Source of the DNA: Augochlora pura
Lineage: Eukaryota; Arthropoda; Insecta; Hymenoptera; Halictidae
Assembly (NCBI RefSeq): GCF_028453695.1
Contig: NC_135780.1
Span: 3,844,001-3,908,000, forward strand
Direction: 5' to 3'
Length of the DNA stretch: 64,000 nucleotides
Each line of letters opens with the position of its first letter. Position 1 is the first letter of the stretch. The notes under the pieces are model-generated. The model was not told where the DNA came from, did no database searches, and saw only the letters and a list, made by a program, of their open reading frames with translations. Both the position numbers and the translations under genes were made by a program. Shown here in pieces: positions 51,693 to 62,943 of this stretch.

Positions 51693-52110
51693 CTCCTACG
51701 AAGAGTCGAGGCCGATCTCCGGAAAGAAGGGAGAGTCCGATCGCGAGCACCAGGAATTTTTTCGTACGCGGTGAACCGCGTGGATTCGTGACCAATGTGT
51801 TCCCGGAGCACCGGCTGACGGCGCTATTGTATTTTCGACGGTGTGTTGAAGTTTAGTCTGGGGGCGAGGCGCTGTTGTGATTTCGGCTCGCAATTGATGG
51901 CCCGGGAAGTTCGGGTCACGCCATGGTTCCCGGGTTTTACGGGGTTTCGGGAATTCGGAGCGATACCGGCTTCTCGGATTATAGAGCGCTTTACGATCGC
52001 TCCAGCGATTCTCATTTCGACGATCCCGATAGTGTCACCGTTTCGAGGTGCTTGTTTCGACGCTTCTCCGTTTCAGTCGAACGTAAAGGCTGGCAGTTTC
52101 TTTTCGTTTG

Positions 52111-52190
52111 TTAACCCTTTGCGCTGCGAATTTTCGTCGCGGATACATTCAATCATGTTCGATCATTGCGGTGAACTCATTCGGCGTTAA
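52111..52190. mobile_element. TTAA-type MITE, partial
   Basis: The left end is TTAA-CCCTTTGCGCTGCGAATTT. A possible short right end, CATTCGGCG-TTAA, lies at 52178-52190, but it lacks the AAAGGG terminus. Either a heavily deleted copy or a solo end. Confidence 0.4.
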
Positions 52191-53080
52191 TTTCGTAGAT
52201 GTGCTCGATTCAATTTATTCTAAATTAAACTCGTCCATTAGTAATACCACAAAACTTGTATTTGTTTATAAAAATAAGAATGAATTGATGCAGATCATTT
52301 CTTATTTTCATTAAATTTATTCAATCATCCCTCGTGGAGAGACCTTCATAATTTTAACTACATTCCGAGTTTCTTTACCATTCAGAAAGAAATGAACAAC
52401 ATTTTATTATTTGCAAATCTAAAGACTGTCATCGCGTATTAAAAGTAAAAGTAATTCGCAAGGTCAACCATTTCCGAGACACAAGCGTCCTTTATTTTAT
52501 AAATATTCTCGTCGAATAATTCGTCAGAGATGCGATACTTTTTGAGAACATTTGGGAGAAGATGCAGCCGCGTATAGAAACGGACAGGAAGGGCACGTGG
52601 AAAATCTGTAAATACCGAAAAGTCGGCGGGTGAGTCGATCGTGACGATCGGCGAGCGAAAACATTCGTATCTCGGAAACGGTCGATCTCTCGACCCGCGT
52701 TCCACCAAAGCTTTTTTACTCGTCGCGACGTGTCCCCTCCCGCGTGCCACGCGAACACCGTAACGCTCTCGTCGAACACCCTGTACAGTCAGATCGAAAT
52801 TGTTCCAGTTTCGGACCGTCGAAGTCAGAATTTAGCGAGCTCTCTTTGTCCCGGTGATTTAAATCCTCCGCAACCGGTCCTTCGCGCCGTAAATATTCGA
52901 GCGACTAGAGTGGCGGGATCGGGGTGGAGGAGGAGAGGGGGAGTGGGGAGGACGCTAAATCGATCAGAAATTTAATTCTTCCGCGGAACGGACGGTTCGG
53001 AAAGGTTCACGAATTTAGCACGTAGATAGAATAGGCGGCGTTATATTCCAACGGTGTGTCCAAAAGCACGGGGGAATCTA

Positions 53081-53097
53081 CCCCCCCCCCCCCCCCC
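53081..53097. repeat. Poly-C run (17 bp)
   Basis: An uninterrupted C homopolymer following CGGGGGAATCTA. Its length is likely to be unreliable in sequencing. Confidence 0.9.
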
Positions 53098-55085
53098 ACC
53101 CCCTCGAGATTTAAAATCGATTCGCGGACGACAGACGCGCTCTCGAAGAAATTCGTTTTTAAGTCGTCGATTCTATTATTGACACGGTCGCAGCCGCGGG
53201 GATCATTGGAATTCTTCTACGCTCCTGACCCACATAGCCGCGGTATCTCGAAACGTTTCGCATGAAACCTTCACGGTCCCTTAATCAAATAACACCCCAT
53301 CCACGTATTAGCTTTCTCAGCGCGCGGTTCTGTTCGCTTTCCGACCCATTCAGACCGCGCTCCCCTCCCGCCCCCCGTTTCCGCTGAGAATCTTCTCCAC
53401 CACGGGACTCCAATTTTCCCGAGTAACGTAACATCTGCGGGAACGAAGTTGTTAATTGTGTGTAAAAGTATCGCGTGGCTCATTATCAAATTTCTTTACG
53501 GTGTACCATGTGCATGAAATGCACTATTTCCTATAAAATAGAGAAATTAAAAATCTATTTATAAGAGGTAATATAAGATTATAATATGATCCCAATATAA
53601 GAGGTTATCAAATTTGATTTCTATTTTAATATATTATAAAAATTATATTGTATTACGCTTAAATTGCAAACGGGAGAAACTAATATTTTTACGGCAAATA
53701 ATAACTCTTCAATTTCGGTATTATTTATTTAATTTCGCTAGAATTTTCTAGTAGATTTATGCCAAACGCTAGATTTATACTAGATTAATACTAAACGCCT
53801 TTGAAAAGGCATTGAATGTTAATGATAAACAGTCCGAAGAATTTGGTTTTTATTTATTTCAATTTTCAATTTATTCCGTCGTTCGCGATCTTTTTATTAG
53901 ACGCGTCGCAGGTGCAGAGATTTTCATTGTTACGGATACTCGAGACGCGGGGTCCGGCTCGCCGCGGCCGCGTGATCACGGCAATCGACATAATCGGCCT
54001 CCGGTGGCGCGCACAATGGATCGCAGATGTGCACGATTCGCGGCCACGATGCACACGGACGGTGCAGGTGCAAGAGGCATGCGTGAAACGAGGGCGTCGC
54101 ACGCTCGGTCTAGCCTCTAGCGTTCCACGCAGAGCAGAGCTGTGAATCTTCTCCAATTAATCTATCCCGCGTACGAAAATACACCAGACTCTCCTCTCTA
54201 CAACAGCTAGGCCATAAGCATTTGGAAAATATAGAGACTGATCGATAGCATTTTATTATTATCGCGACGGGAATGTATCTCAGAGCATCCTCGTGTGCCA
54301 TATCGTGATTTTAAAGTGGCACCATCGAAACTAAAACAGCCGAACGATCGATAGATCCTTCGTTCGATTATAGTTAGATCGATGGATTTTCGGGATCGAT
54401 AGATCGGCGATTTTTATTGTAGTTTAACCTAAACACCGGAAAAATTTATTTTAATTTTTCTCGTCGATCGTATGATTTTTCGATCTTATCCTCCGAATTT
54501 ATTAATTGACCTAATTACTTAATTTTAATTTTTTAATCTTATTCCCCGATCCCTATCACGGCTTAAGAACCGACCTGCAACTTTGTTGTTTCATTAAAAA
54601 TCAAAGATCACCGTCATCACTATAAATATTTTCGAGGGGCAACGCACATGCCCTCTTTTGGGCTCGGCACGCGTCTGACTATGGTCGACGGTTTCTACTT
54701 GCGGCGACCATGGCTGCCGTGCTCTCGGTGTTGCTCGCACTACACCAAGCTGTGTTCGGTCGTCCGGCGTCCTATTAACAGTGCCGGTTAACCGCGACAA
54801 TATTTTTAACTAACGCAAGTAGAATTAGCCGCCGATGTGCAGACGTCCGAGCTAAATCATTCCGTAGCACACTCGGCGCGTCCTAGCATCTTTCATCATC
54901 GAATTATTCGGGAAACCGGGCGGCTAGCGCGGAACAACGGCCCGGCCGAAAATCTGCCGTTTAAACAATTCAACGGCACGAAAAAAGAAATCGAACGGAA
55001 CGCGAATGGGAAAAAATTCTCGACCTATTTACTTTTGCACATTGGCGTAACCCATCTTGTTTCGGTCGAACCTTCTGTTAAACGA

Positions 55086-55560
55086 TGCAGAAATGACCAC
55101 GTCCGTTGTCCCGATACTGTCGAAATTGTAATAAACGTTCCCTCGGAAATGATTAAACAAATTTCTACATTCAATATATATCCATACCTGTTGTTCTTAC
55201 AAAACAAAACGTTAATTTAACGAAATCAAGTATATTTAATAATCGCTACATTCGCGTTGAATATTATTAAGCAGATAGCTCGATTAAAGTATTTTTTTTA
55301 TAAAAAAAATTTAACTTCCTCGTTCTTCGAAGTCTTAATAATTTATTCCGGTAATCCATGCGGAAATGAGCACATCCGTTCCAAAACTGTCTCATCCGTT
55401 CCAAAATTATAATAAACATTCCCTTGGGAAATGATTAAAAATATGTTTCTATATTCAACTGCACGGTACGATAAAATCCACTCTTGTTATTCTTATAAAA
55501 CGAAACATTAATTCAATTAAATTAATTACTTTTAACAATCCCTACACTCGCGTTGAACAA
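55086..55560. repeat. Diverged ~280-bp tandem duplication
   Basis: Copy 1 (55086-55262) and copy 2 (55359-55558) share in order TGCRGAAATGA, TAATAAACRTTCCC, GGAAATGATTAAA, TTGTTMTTMTWAAA and CTACAYTCGCGTTGAA. The spacing grows from 273 to 296 bases along the copies, so indels have accumulated. Confidence 0.75.
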
Positions 55561-56085
55561 ACGCGATTAAACAGCGTCGAATTCTTACTTATTCCTGGTA
55601 GGCTGTTAAACAAATACGTTGCGACCGCTTTGAAATTAACGACTCCGTCATAGAAAAAAAATTCCGTTCGACCGATTTCCCTTTGATCTCCGCCGATGAG
55701 AAAAAAAAGAAAGAAAATTCGTCTCGGCCGGCGCCCGTGCAATCGACTTCGAATCGAAGAGAAACTGGATCCCCCGAGTTTCGAATAGTCTCGTGAACGC
55801 CGCGTGGCTAACCCAGACCTGGCACTCGAAACCGAGTGGGTTTCAAGACCGAACATCCTCATAGGAGTTATTTTAATAATGAGGGTGTACGCGGCGCTCT
55901 TTGTATAGCCTCTTTCTTTTCCTCCTGGCCGCGCCGGATCGCCGCGTCGCCGTCGCACGCGTTGATTATTTCCCGTTCTTGCGTGCAAACGCTATCGATT
56001 AATTGATTGTTGTTATATAAAAAAGAAGACGCGCGCAGATGCCCGACCGGCGGGTACTCTCGTGCCGTGAACGCGACTCGATCCC

Positions 56086-56199
56086 GGTGTACGTGTGTCC
56101 GCTGTGTACGTGTCGGAGAACGTCCACGTATGCGGAGCACATCCACGTATGCGGTGAACGTTCGTGCATGTGGAGAACAGCCACATATGTGGAGCATTA
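56086..56199. repeat. 19-bp tandem repeat (CCACGTATGCGG...)
   Basis: Units start at about 56086, 56105, 56124, 56143, 56162 and 56181, each 19 bases apart, with core CCACGTATGCGG. The last unit is the palindrome CCACATATGTGG. The overlapping frames in both directions are artefacts. Confidence 0.85.
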
Positions 56200-56309
56200 T
56201 GTACACGTAGATATTTGTTCCCGTTAGATCGTTGACACCGAGCATTGGTCGAATGTGTGCTCTCCGACGAGCCGAAGGATGCCTAGTTCCTCGACGGTCA
56301 ACGGGGAGT

Positions 56310-56356
56310 AAGAGAGGCAGAGAGAGAAAGAGAGAAAGAGAGAGAGGGGGAGAGAA
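56310..56356. repeat. GA-rich microsatellite
   Basis: A GAGA/GAAA/GGGG tract of 47 bp. Confidence 0.85.
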
Positions 56357-56956
56357 ATGTAACTGACCGACATCGCCGCGGCCCGCATGTGCAGCATCAA
56401 AAATGCAGCCACCAACGTGCGCTGTCTATAGACGGTGCACCGCGCGCGTTTCGCCCGTGTTTCCCCCGCGACTCGATCGAACACGCTTCAGCTCGCTCGC
56501 TCGCTCGCACGCTCGGCCCTCGCGACCACGTTTCAATAGAATTCAACGGGCATGCACCGACAGATTCTCCCGCTTTCCCATTCTCTTCTCGCAATCGCTA
56601 CGCCGATCGATCCTCGCCTTCTATTTTCGCGAATCGATACGCTTCTCCGACCGCGAGAACGGTCTTCTTCAATATTAAAGCACAGTTTCGAGCTCTCTCG
56701 CTTGCCGAACTCGACTCAACCCGCCGAACTCTTCCTACATTTTTCACTGGCGCGCACGACTTTCCCCGGCTTTTCGAACCCGTTCAATTCTTAACGTAAG
56801 CGCCGCGGCGCTTATGGCTGCCACCGGGCTCGAACCGTTTCTGAAACTACGCTTCCGTGCCGATGTAGTCGACAAAGTCTTTATTAGGATGTTTACCGTG
56901 CACGAACTTCTTATTTTCGATTTTATCAGACAAATCGCTTTGATTTTATATTCGTA

Positions 56957-57112
56957 TGAACCCTTTTCACTACGACTCCTTCCATGCTGCGTCGAGTAGC
57001 ACTTGTTGTCGTTAATATTGTCCAATAAATTTAATTTCGATTCGAAATAAATTAATAATATTCGTCTTCTGGTATCACGAGTCTGACTCGTTATTATAGT
57101 GCAAAGGGTTAA
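56957..57112. mobile_element. TTAA-type (piggyBac-like) MITE
   Basis: The left end is TGAA-CCCTTTTCACTACGACTCC and the right end is TATAGTGCAAAGGG-TTAA, 156 bp apart. Another left-end motif, TCAA-CCCTTTGACGTACCATTTC, starts at 57168 with no partner. Two insertions therefore appear to lie within 60 bp of each other. Confidence 0.55.
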
Positions 57113-58570
57113 ATATATAGATTATGGAATGTAATTTAGAAAAAGGTTGTACAGATATACGATGGATTCAACCCTTTGACGTACCATTTCATTCGCAGTT
57201 GAAGAAATAAGGATTCTAGTCGCCTGGAATGATTTCTTTAGAGGAAGAAAAGTATCACTCGTCTGCATTTGTTTAAAATCTGAAATATTATATAAGTAAA
57301 AAATAAATAATATTCGTACTTAGCAGATTGCCGCCGGAAGGCACCGTCGCGAGTCAGCCGGTCGCGACCATTTTCCGCGAAGAGTCGTCGCGATCTCGGG
57401 AACTCTGAAAACCAGACATCGCGAAATTGTGACGTTTGTTCGCCACGCCAGAGCGGATTCCCCGGGTACACAGCGAATAGTAATCGTCTCTGTCTCTTAG
57501 GGGATTATTAACGAGAAGTTCTCAGCCGGCGGTATCGCTGTGAAAGCGTCGCGCGGCGAGGGGCGAGGCGATAGAAAATGGAGGAGGGAGCCATCCAGTT
57601 TCGTTCGAGACGGTACTCTCTCTCTCTTTTTATTTCGCGGTGAATTGATACGCTTTTGTGACAGATTTCCTTCGTTATTGAAAGGTCGACGGAATTAATT
57701 GGAGGGCCGGGTTTGCCCTCTATTTCTGCTGTTCTACCGTTTCTGACAGGTTTCCGTGAATATTTAAGAGAAGGTAGTGTATCCCAGCATCGTCGGGCCC
57801 CGTGCAGGATCGATGGGTCCTATTTTTAGGAACCGATAAGTTTTCTGACAGATTTTGCGGGACGTTTCGAAGAAAAATATCGTGCAACGTTTGCGGAGAA
57901 AAGAATAACAAATAAGTGAATTGATCTCATTTTAACGAATTTATATATTATTCTAGCGATCATGTTTCGATCGGGTGTCTTCAGAAATGTGCGAACCGTC
58001 AACAAGTTCTTCTATTTTATCTCAATGTTCTCAGCATCGTTCGAAATCTTCGATCGAACCTGCAATTCCCCATGCAACGTTGTCGCACATCAGGCAAATA
58101 TATCAATATCCCATAAACAAATACATGAGTTGGTGCATCATGTCAGATTAGACGTGTTCCACGAGGCACCTGGTTAATCAGACCACACCTGCGTGGTCCA
58201 TATGCATATTAAACCAGTCGTACGTCAATATCCATCAATCTGCTTCATCAATCATATCCCCAATAACAATCCACTTCGCATACGTTTACAAATGTCGCCC
58301 AATTAATTAGGCAAACGTGAAAAAATTAATCCTCGCGATGGATTCCCATAAATAAATCATGTTCTCTGCATTATGCTCCTACTGAATAAACATTACAGAC
58401 GTTTGCACGTAATTGTTGCTGCATCGTGTCTCGTCGCTGGGCTGCGGACTGCATTTGTGGCAAAAATGTATAGCTGCAATTCGAAAGGTTGTAAAAATGA
58501 TAATATGTTATTTCTAGTTCTATTAAAATGATCAGATAGTTGAAATGATTAAATAATTGAAGTTATTAGG

Positions 58571-58642
58571 TCTATTAAAATAATTGATTCTATTAAAATA
58601 AATGATTCTATTAAAATAATTGATTCTATTAAAATAAATGAT
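58571..58642. repeat. 18-bp tandem repeat, four units
   Basis: TCTATTAAAATAAWTGAT is repeated four times without a gap; units alternate between AATTGAT and AAATGAT, so the true period may be 36. Confidence 0.9.
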
Positions 58643-60216
58643 TCATAAAAGAGGAAAGCTATACCAAAGTGTTTCCTATTGTTTACAATAAATGCAATAG
58701 TTTTTATTGTGCAAGATCCGCAGTCTATGCGTCACAGGTCTCTAAATATTGATTAAGGGAATACAGATTGTTGCGAAACTGTAGCTATCAAATTCTGCTC
58801 CCATAAATCCGATCTTAAAGCAGCGAAACTTTGCGGAGACTCTTCGTCTGATCATTATCGTCCGATGCGTCTGTTTCTACTGATTCCATGTTCAGCACAA
58901 AGTCGTTCAAACTGAAGCAATTATTCTCAGCAGACGTGTAGCTATAGTCTTGGATAAGCATCATCTCCGATAACAGTGCATAGAAATCTCATTCCGAAAT
59001 GGATGAAACTCTTGTTTGTGCAAATATGCGTCATCGTTGCACTTATAAATTCTCTTGAATAAAGTGTAAAGTCGAATAAATATCGAATAAATGTCAGTAT
59101 AAATATCGTATCCAAGAGGAGTTTTTAACAATCTGTAAGCATGTCCACGGTGAATTGAAATGCTCATTTAAATCGTTTGCGCAAACATCGATTGTCATTG
59201 CTCACGTCACTTTTTCATGGTTAATCGTCTTCAATATACAATTTCCTATGAAAATATACTACAAAATATACTATGAAAAATTCTAGATACGACAATCTTT
59301 GCCAAGATTCTTCCTCAAACGTCGGTCATAACTGTATAGATTTCTACCATTGTTGCTGACTGAAGGCACTCTTTACCATACAATTTTCCATACACCTTGT
59401 TCCAACTGATATTTTACAAGAATATATACCCCATAGAAAAGATTTTGCCGAAACCGTTTGAACAAACATCGACCAACTCCGCCAACGTCATTATCAATAT
59501 CAACATCGTCGTCGTCGATCTCAGACCTAAGCAAATTCATCTCCCCGCGACACGATTGCCACCCCGCGATCCCGATGACCTATCGAGGCGTTCCCAAACA
59601 ACCTCAAACCTCAACCTACTTTCTCCCCCGAGAGTCTCGCCGTGGCGGCCGAGAGCCGCGTCTCGCCGTTCGGCTCCGCGGCGATGGTCGCCGATTTTCC
59701 GCGCGGCGCGAGAACATCAACTATTTATAAATGGTTTGAACCCGGTCGCATTGGCGAACCTCGGCTTGTCCGCTCGAGCTGCCGCCTCGTGGGCCGCCGC
59801 GGCGTGGGGAACAATTCGCCACCCCATGGTAAAAATAGAAGCTCCTAGCCAGCTAGCCGAAGCTCGAGGCTAGAGCTCGAGCGGTTTGCGAGCGAGCACC
59901 GCTCTAGCGTCGCTAGAGCGGACGGCACACGGGCGTATTGGTGCGGAGCCTGAGGTGCGCGCGGAGCGTGTTCTGTCCCGGCTGTTAGCGCAGTGACGAA
60001 CGCGGTCGCGGGTGACGATCATGACGACGACGACGACGACTGAGACGATCGAGACGACGGCAATGACGTTGGTGGATCCTGGCCGCCGCGTTTCCTGATC
60101 GCCGTGTCCTCCGGATCCGCGTCGTCCCTCGTGATCTCGGCCTCTCCCGCTCGGCATTTTCCGCTCGGCTCCTCGCGCGGCGTTCTCGCTCGGCTTCCGG
60201 TCGCGCGGATCGCGAC

Positions 60217-60255
60217 TGATCCGCGATCGATCCGCGATCGATCCGCGAGGATCCG
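60217..60255. repeat. 11-bp palindromic repeat in the jp upstream block
   Basis: A unit close to ATCCGCGATCG is repeated about three times in tandem (60217-60255). The unit contains the self-complementary CGATCG. It lies in the CpG-rich jp flank. Confidence 0.6.
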
Positions 60256-60640
60256 AGGGCCGATAGAGCAGCGGGCCGAAGATCGTTCCACATTCCCGGC
60301 TGAACGGCACCGGCCGCCCGTGAAGCTGACTCGCGAAGTCTAGTGAATATTTTAAGCCTGACACGAGAGCCCGCATGTAGGAAGAGGCGGCGCGGCGGCG
60401 GCGGCTGATTCACTGGTGACCGTTCCCGCACACGTAGGAGGGATCTGCACGCTCGTAAGAATGCTGCTGTCCTCCTCCTCGGGCTGCTAGGCGGACACGG
60501 CGAGCTAGCTACCCCAGGTAGCTAACTTTCGCGCCTTCGATCTCCGTCCGTGTTCGATCGCGCGTTTGAAAAGAAAGGAAAGGGAGAGACGACCGCGGGT
60601 CGCTAGAGCGAGAGACACCGGCCGAGGGACGGAGACTGGG

Positions 60641-60769
60641 AGAGACGGCGAGAGACCGAGAGAGAGAGAGAGCGAGAGAGAGAGAACGAAAGAGAGAAAG
60701 AGCGAGAGCGAGATAGAGAGAGAGAAAGAGAGACAGAGATAGAAAGAGAGAGAGAGAGAGAGAGAGAGG
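60641..60769. repeat. GA-rich microsatellite (130 bp)
   Basis: An interrupted (GA)n tract with GAAA, GACA and GCGA variants, the longest purine tract in the window. It is 1.4 kb upstream of the jp start codon in the CpG-rich block. Confidence 0.9.
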
Positions 60770-61128
60770 GCCACATTCCGAGCGGATCACGGATGCTTAT
60801 AGAAGCGTTGCGTAACGGCGTCAGACGGACGGCGAAACCGCGGCTGCTCGGCCGTCGAGTTTCGACAAGTTCGACGACGACGGGGAAGCGGCCGCATCCT
60901 CTTCTGGTGTCGAGGCGGGTGTCTGGAGGCGGGTACGCTGACTGAAGGGTCGGCCGCGTGTCGTCCGCGCAGTGTGCTGGTGTTGGTTCGTTCGCGGGTA
61001 CGTAACCCGGAGGTGGCGCGGAAACAAACCCGCGGGCTCCTCTTCCGCCGATCGCGAATCGCATCGAATCGAAGCCGCGCGTGGGTGTGAGTGTGTGTGC
61101 GTGGCCTGCGGGGGGGTGTAGTACGGTC

Positions 61129-61129
61129 G

Positions 61130-61161
<32 letters not shown>

Positions 61162-61176
61162 TTCTCTTTCTCTCTC
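61129..61176. repeat. CT microsatellite in the jp leader/promoter block
   Basis: A (TC)n tract with short TTTC interruptions, preceded by a GT-rich stretch (61086-61101). Confidence 0.9.
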
Positions 61177-61977
61177 GGCCGAGGTGTCGAGGAAGGAGCC
61201 AGTGTGTAGTAGTCGAGGAAAGAGGGGGAGGAGGAGGAGGAGGAGGAGGGCATAGAGGCAGAGAGAAAGAGAAAGAGAGACAGAGGGGGGACACGGAGAG
61301 AGGGAGCCGGAGAGCGTGTCGAAGACCAAGGTGTTCCCAGGGAGAGATCGTTGCGGGCCGCGGCGTTATCGATCCCCGGCGTGTTCGAAAGCGTGTTTCA
61401 AGGCCGCGGCGGCGCGCGGTCCAATTCGCAGGGGAGCCTGGTGTGCGCGCGATCGAAGCACCGACCCAACGACCGGGATCGAGAGAGCCCCTCGGGCCTC
61501 GCGCGATCGTCGCTCGCCGCCACCTCTGCTCGCGCTGCCTTCGCTCGCTGCTCGCTGCTCGCGGCGCAGCGGCGTGAACTAAAATTAACCCGTGTCGAAT
61601 CCTAGAAAATTTTCATCTAGCTTCGGTTCTCTGGCCTCTGCGGCCCGTATTTATAGCTCGGTAATCGCGGCCACCAGAAAAACCGACCGGGTGTCCTTGA
61701 CACCTGTGTCCGGCCGTCGCGTCGCGTCGCGTCGCGTCCCGCGAGGCTCCTGGATCCCGATCGACGCCGGCGACGCCCGGGCTCCCGAAATCCCGTTAAT
61801 CCCGAGCGACGATCGCGCGTCCCCCGATCGGCGACAGTTTTTGTGTGGAAAGTTCTTTCCTCGGCGATCTCCGCGCGGGAGATAGAGAGGTGACCGGTGA
61901 CTGAAGAGAAGGGTGGCAACCGTTGCAGAGGTCCGTTGGAACGCGTGAGACGGGAAACGTGGAGGCGGACAGGAAGG

Positions 61978-62019
61978 ATGGAGCAACGTCCAGGGGAACG
62001 CGCGCGCGATTTTTGCTAA
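61978..62019 (+). other. Upstream ORF in the presumed jp leader
   Basis: This is a 13-codon ATG frame (MEQRPGERARDFC, then TAA) ending 174 bases before the jp start. It is the last ATG before the main start if the leader is unspliced here. Such a frame could lower or tune jp translation by reinitiation. Its presence in the mRNA is an assumption because the transcription start is not known. Confidence 0.35.
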
Positions 62020-62193
62020 CGGGCCGCCGACACGACCACCGCGCGACCACGACGAAAACGACGATAACGAAGACGAGGAAGAGGTGGAAGAAGAGGCGGA
62101 CGAGGAAGACGTGGGCGGCGGGGAGCAGAGGAGGAGGAGGAGGAGGAGGCGGTGGAGGCGGAGGCGGCGGCGGAGGAGCACCGGTGCAGAGAG

Positions 62194-62504
62194 ATGCAGC
62201 AACAGCCACAGTCTGGCCAACAGTCCGGGGCACCGAACGGGGTGGCAGGTGGTGCCCAATTGCCTCAAACAGGTGGCATAGGCACGGCCCAACCTGGAGC
62301 GACAGGTACCGCCACCGCGGCGTCAAATCGCGCCCAGGTTAACGGCGGCAGATTCGATTTCGACGATGGCGGCACCTTCTGCGGCGGTTGGGAGGACGGC
62401 AAGGCCCACAGGCACGGCGTCTGCACCGGGCCCAAGGGCCAGGGCGCCTACTCCGGCAGCTGGCACTTTGGATTCGAGGTCTCCGGCGTCTATACCTGGC
62501 CTAG
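62194..62504 (+). CDS. jp: Junctophilin, first coding exon (partial gene)
   Basis: Junctophilins hold the plasma membrane and the endoplasmic/sarcoplasmic reticulum together at junctions in excitable cells; N-terminal MORN repeats bind the plasma membrane and a C-terminal helix anchors in the ER. The exon encodes 103 complete codons plus two bases. Residues 1-48 are a low-complexity Gln/Gly/Ala/Thr leader. From residue 51 comes the family signature GGRFDFDDGG, then MORN motif 1 (about 62-84, with CGGWEDGKAH and CTGPKGQG) and the start of MORN motif 2 (about 86-103, YSGSWHFGFE...GVYTWP). Vertebrate paralogues read almost the same here, apart from an Arg where KAHGHG is usual. The start is well placed: the frame has a stop at 62065-62067, this is its first ATG, and no other ATG lies between 62019 and it. 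The exon ends in AG|GTGAGA, splitting a codon expected to be Ser (TWPS). The remaining MORN repeats and the membrane anchor lie beyond the window. Confidence 0.95.
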
Positions 62505-62510
62505 GTGAGA
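62505..62510 (+). other. jp: Splice donor of jp coding exon 1
   Basis: The sequence CCTAG|GTGAGA matches the donor consensus. Reading through gives Trp-Pro-Arg-stop, while the family continues Trp-Pro-Ser-Gly-Asn, so the AG left at the exon end is expected to join a first base of the next exon to make AGY (Ser). The intron is therefore phase 2. Confidence 0.9.
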
Positions 62511-62943
62511 TCTATTTTCTATTACCTAACCGTTCATATCGCGAATGTCAGGCTACGCTCGATCCTTGCCTTACAATCTCTGCTTCCTATCTATTCAAGT
62601 AGATCAGGATGTATCGATTTGGTGTTCGTTGCCTTATTTGATCCAGATTCTATCTGAAAAATACTTAGCTAATAGAGAATCTAACCCTTTCAGTGCAACG
62701 ACGATGCATCGTTGTTGACTACACTTGAGAAGATGCTGTTTTCTTAACACTTTTAGAAAACAATCATTTTATTTCTTATTTACTCTTCCTTTTTCAATTT
62801 TCCAATTAACAGGTCTTACCAAATTGTTATAACTTCTTTCTGGAATTTTACCAAACTTTTCGTCAGTACTCAGAGGAATATAATTTTGAGAAGTTATTAG
62901 TATGCTCACAGTAATAAGATTCAGAGCTCAAGCTACGTGCAAC

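Larger units (their letters stand above)
51251..59449. other. Gene-less stretch upstream of the jp CpG block
   Basis: GC-rich patches lie at about 51300-53500, 53880-54150, 54600-55000, 55600-56830 and 57310-57900. From 57950 to 59400 it is AT-rich and looks mostly single-copy apart from the 18-bp repeat. AACACCCTGTACAGTC at 52777-52792 is the reverse of the GGGTGTCC-type terminus seen elsewhere. Open frames are short and low in complexity. I see no gene. Confidence 0.6.
59450..62193 (+). promoter_or_regulatory. jp: CpG-rich 5' flank / leader of jp
   Basis: This block is much richer in G, C and CpG than the DNA on either side and joins the jp coding exon without a break. It contains purine GA tracts (60641-60769), a CT tract (61129-61176), a GAGGA tract (61219-61250), CGTCG repeats (61707-61738) and GAG/GGC repeats just before the start codon (62125-62175). 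GA/CT tracts are known binding sites for GAGA-type factors at insect promoters; binding here is inferred. I see no convincing polypyrimidine-AG acceptor close to the start codon, so the leader is probably continuous for at least a few hundred bases upstream. The exact transcription start cannot be fixed from sequence alone. Confidence 0.5.

Noticed and set aside
60603..61329. Minus-strand frames of 180-216 codons opposite the jp leader
   Set aside because: They are built from CT/GA microsatellites (Ser-Leu or Arg-Glu repeats) and carry no conserved domain.
61592..62342. Plus-strand frames overlapping the jp leader in other frames, and the GTG-initiated extension of jp at 62152
   Set aside because: The first two do not match any family. 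The extension lacks an ATG after the in-frame stop at 62065, so the ATG at 62194 is the supported start.
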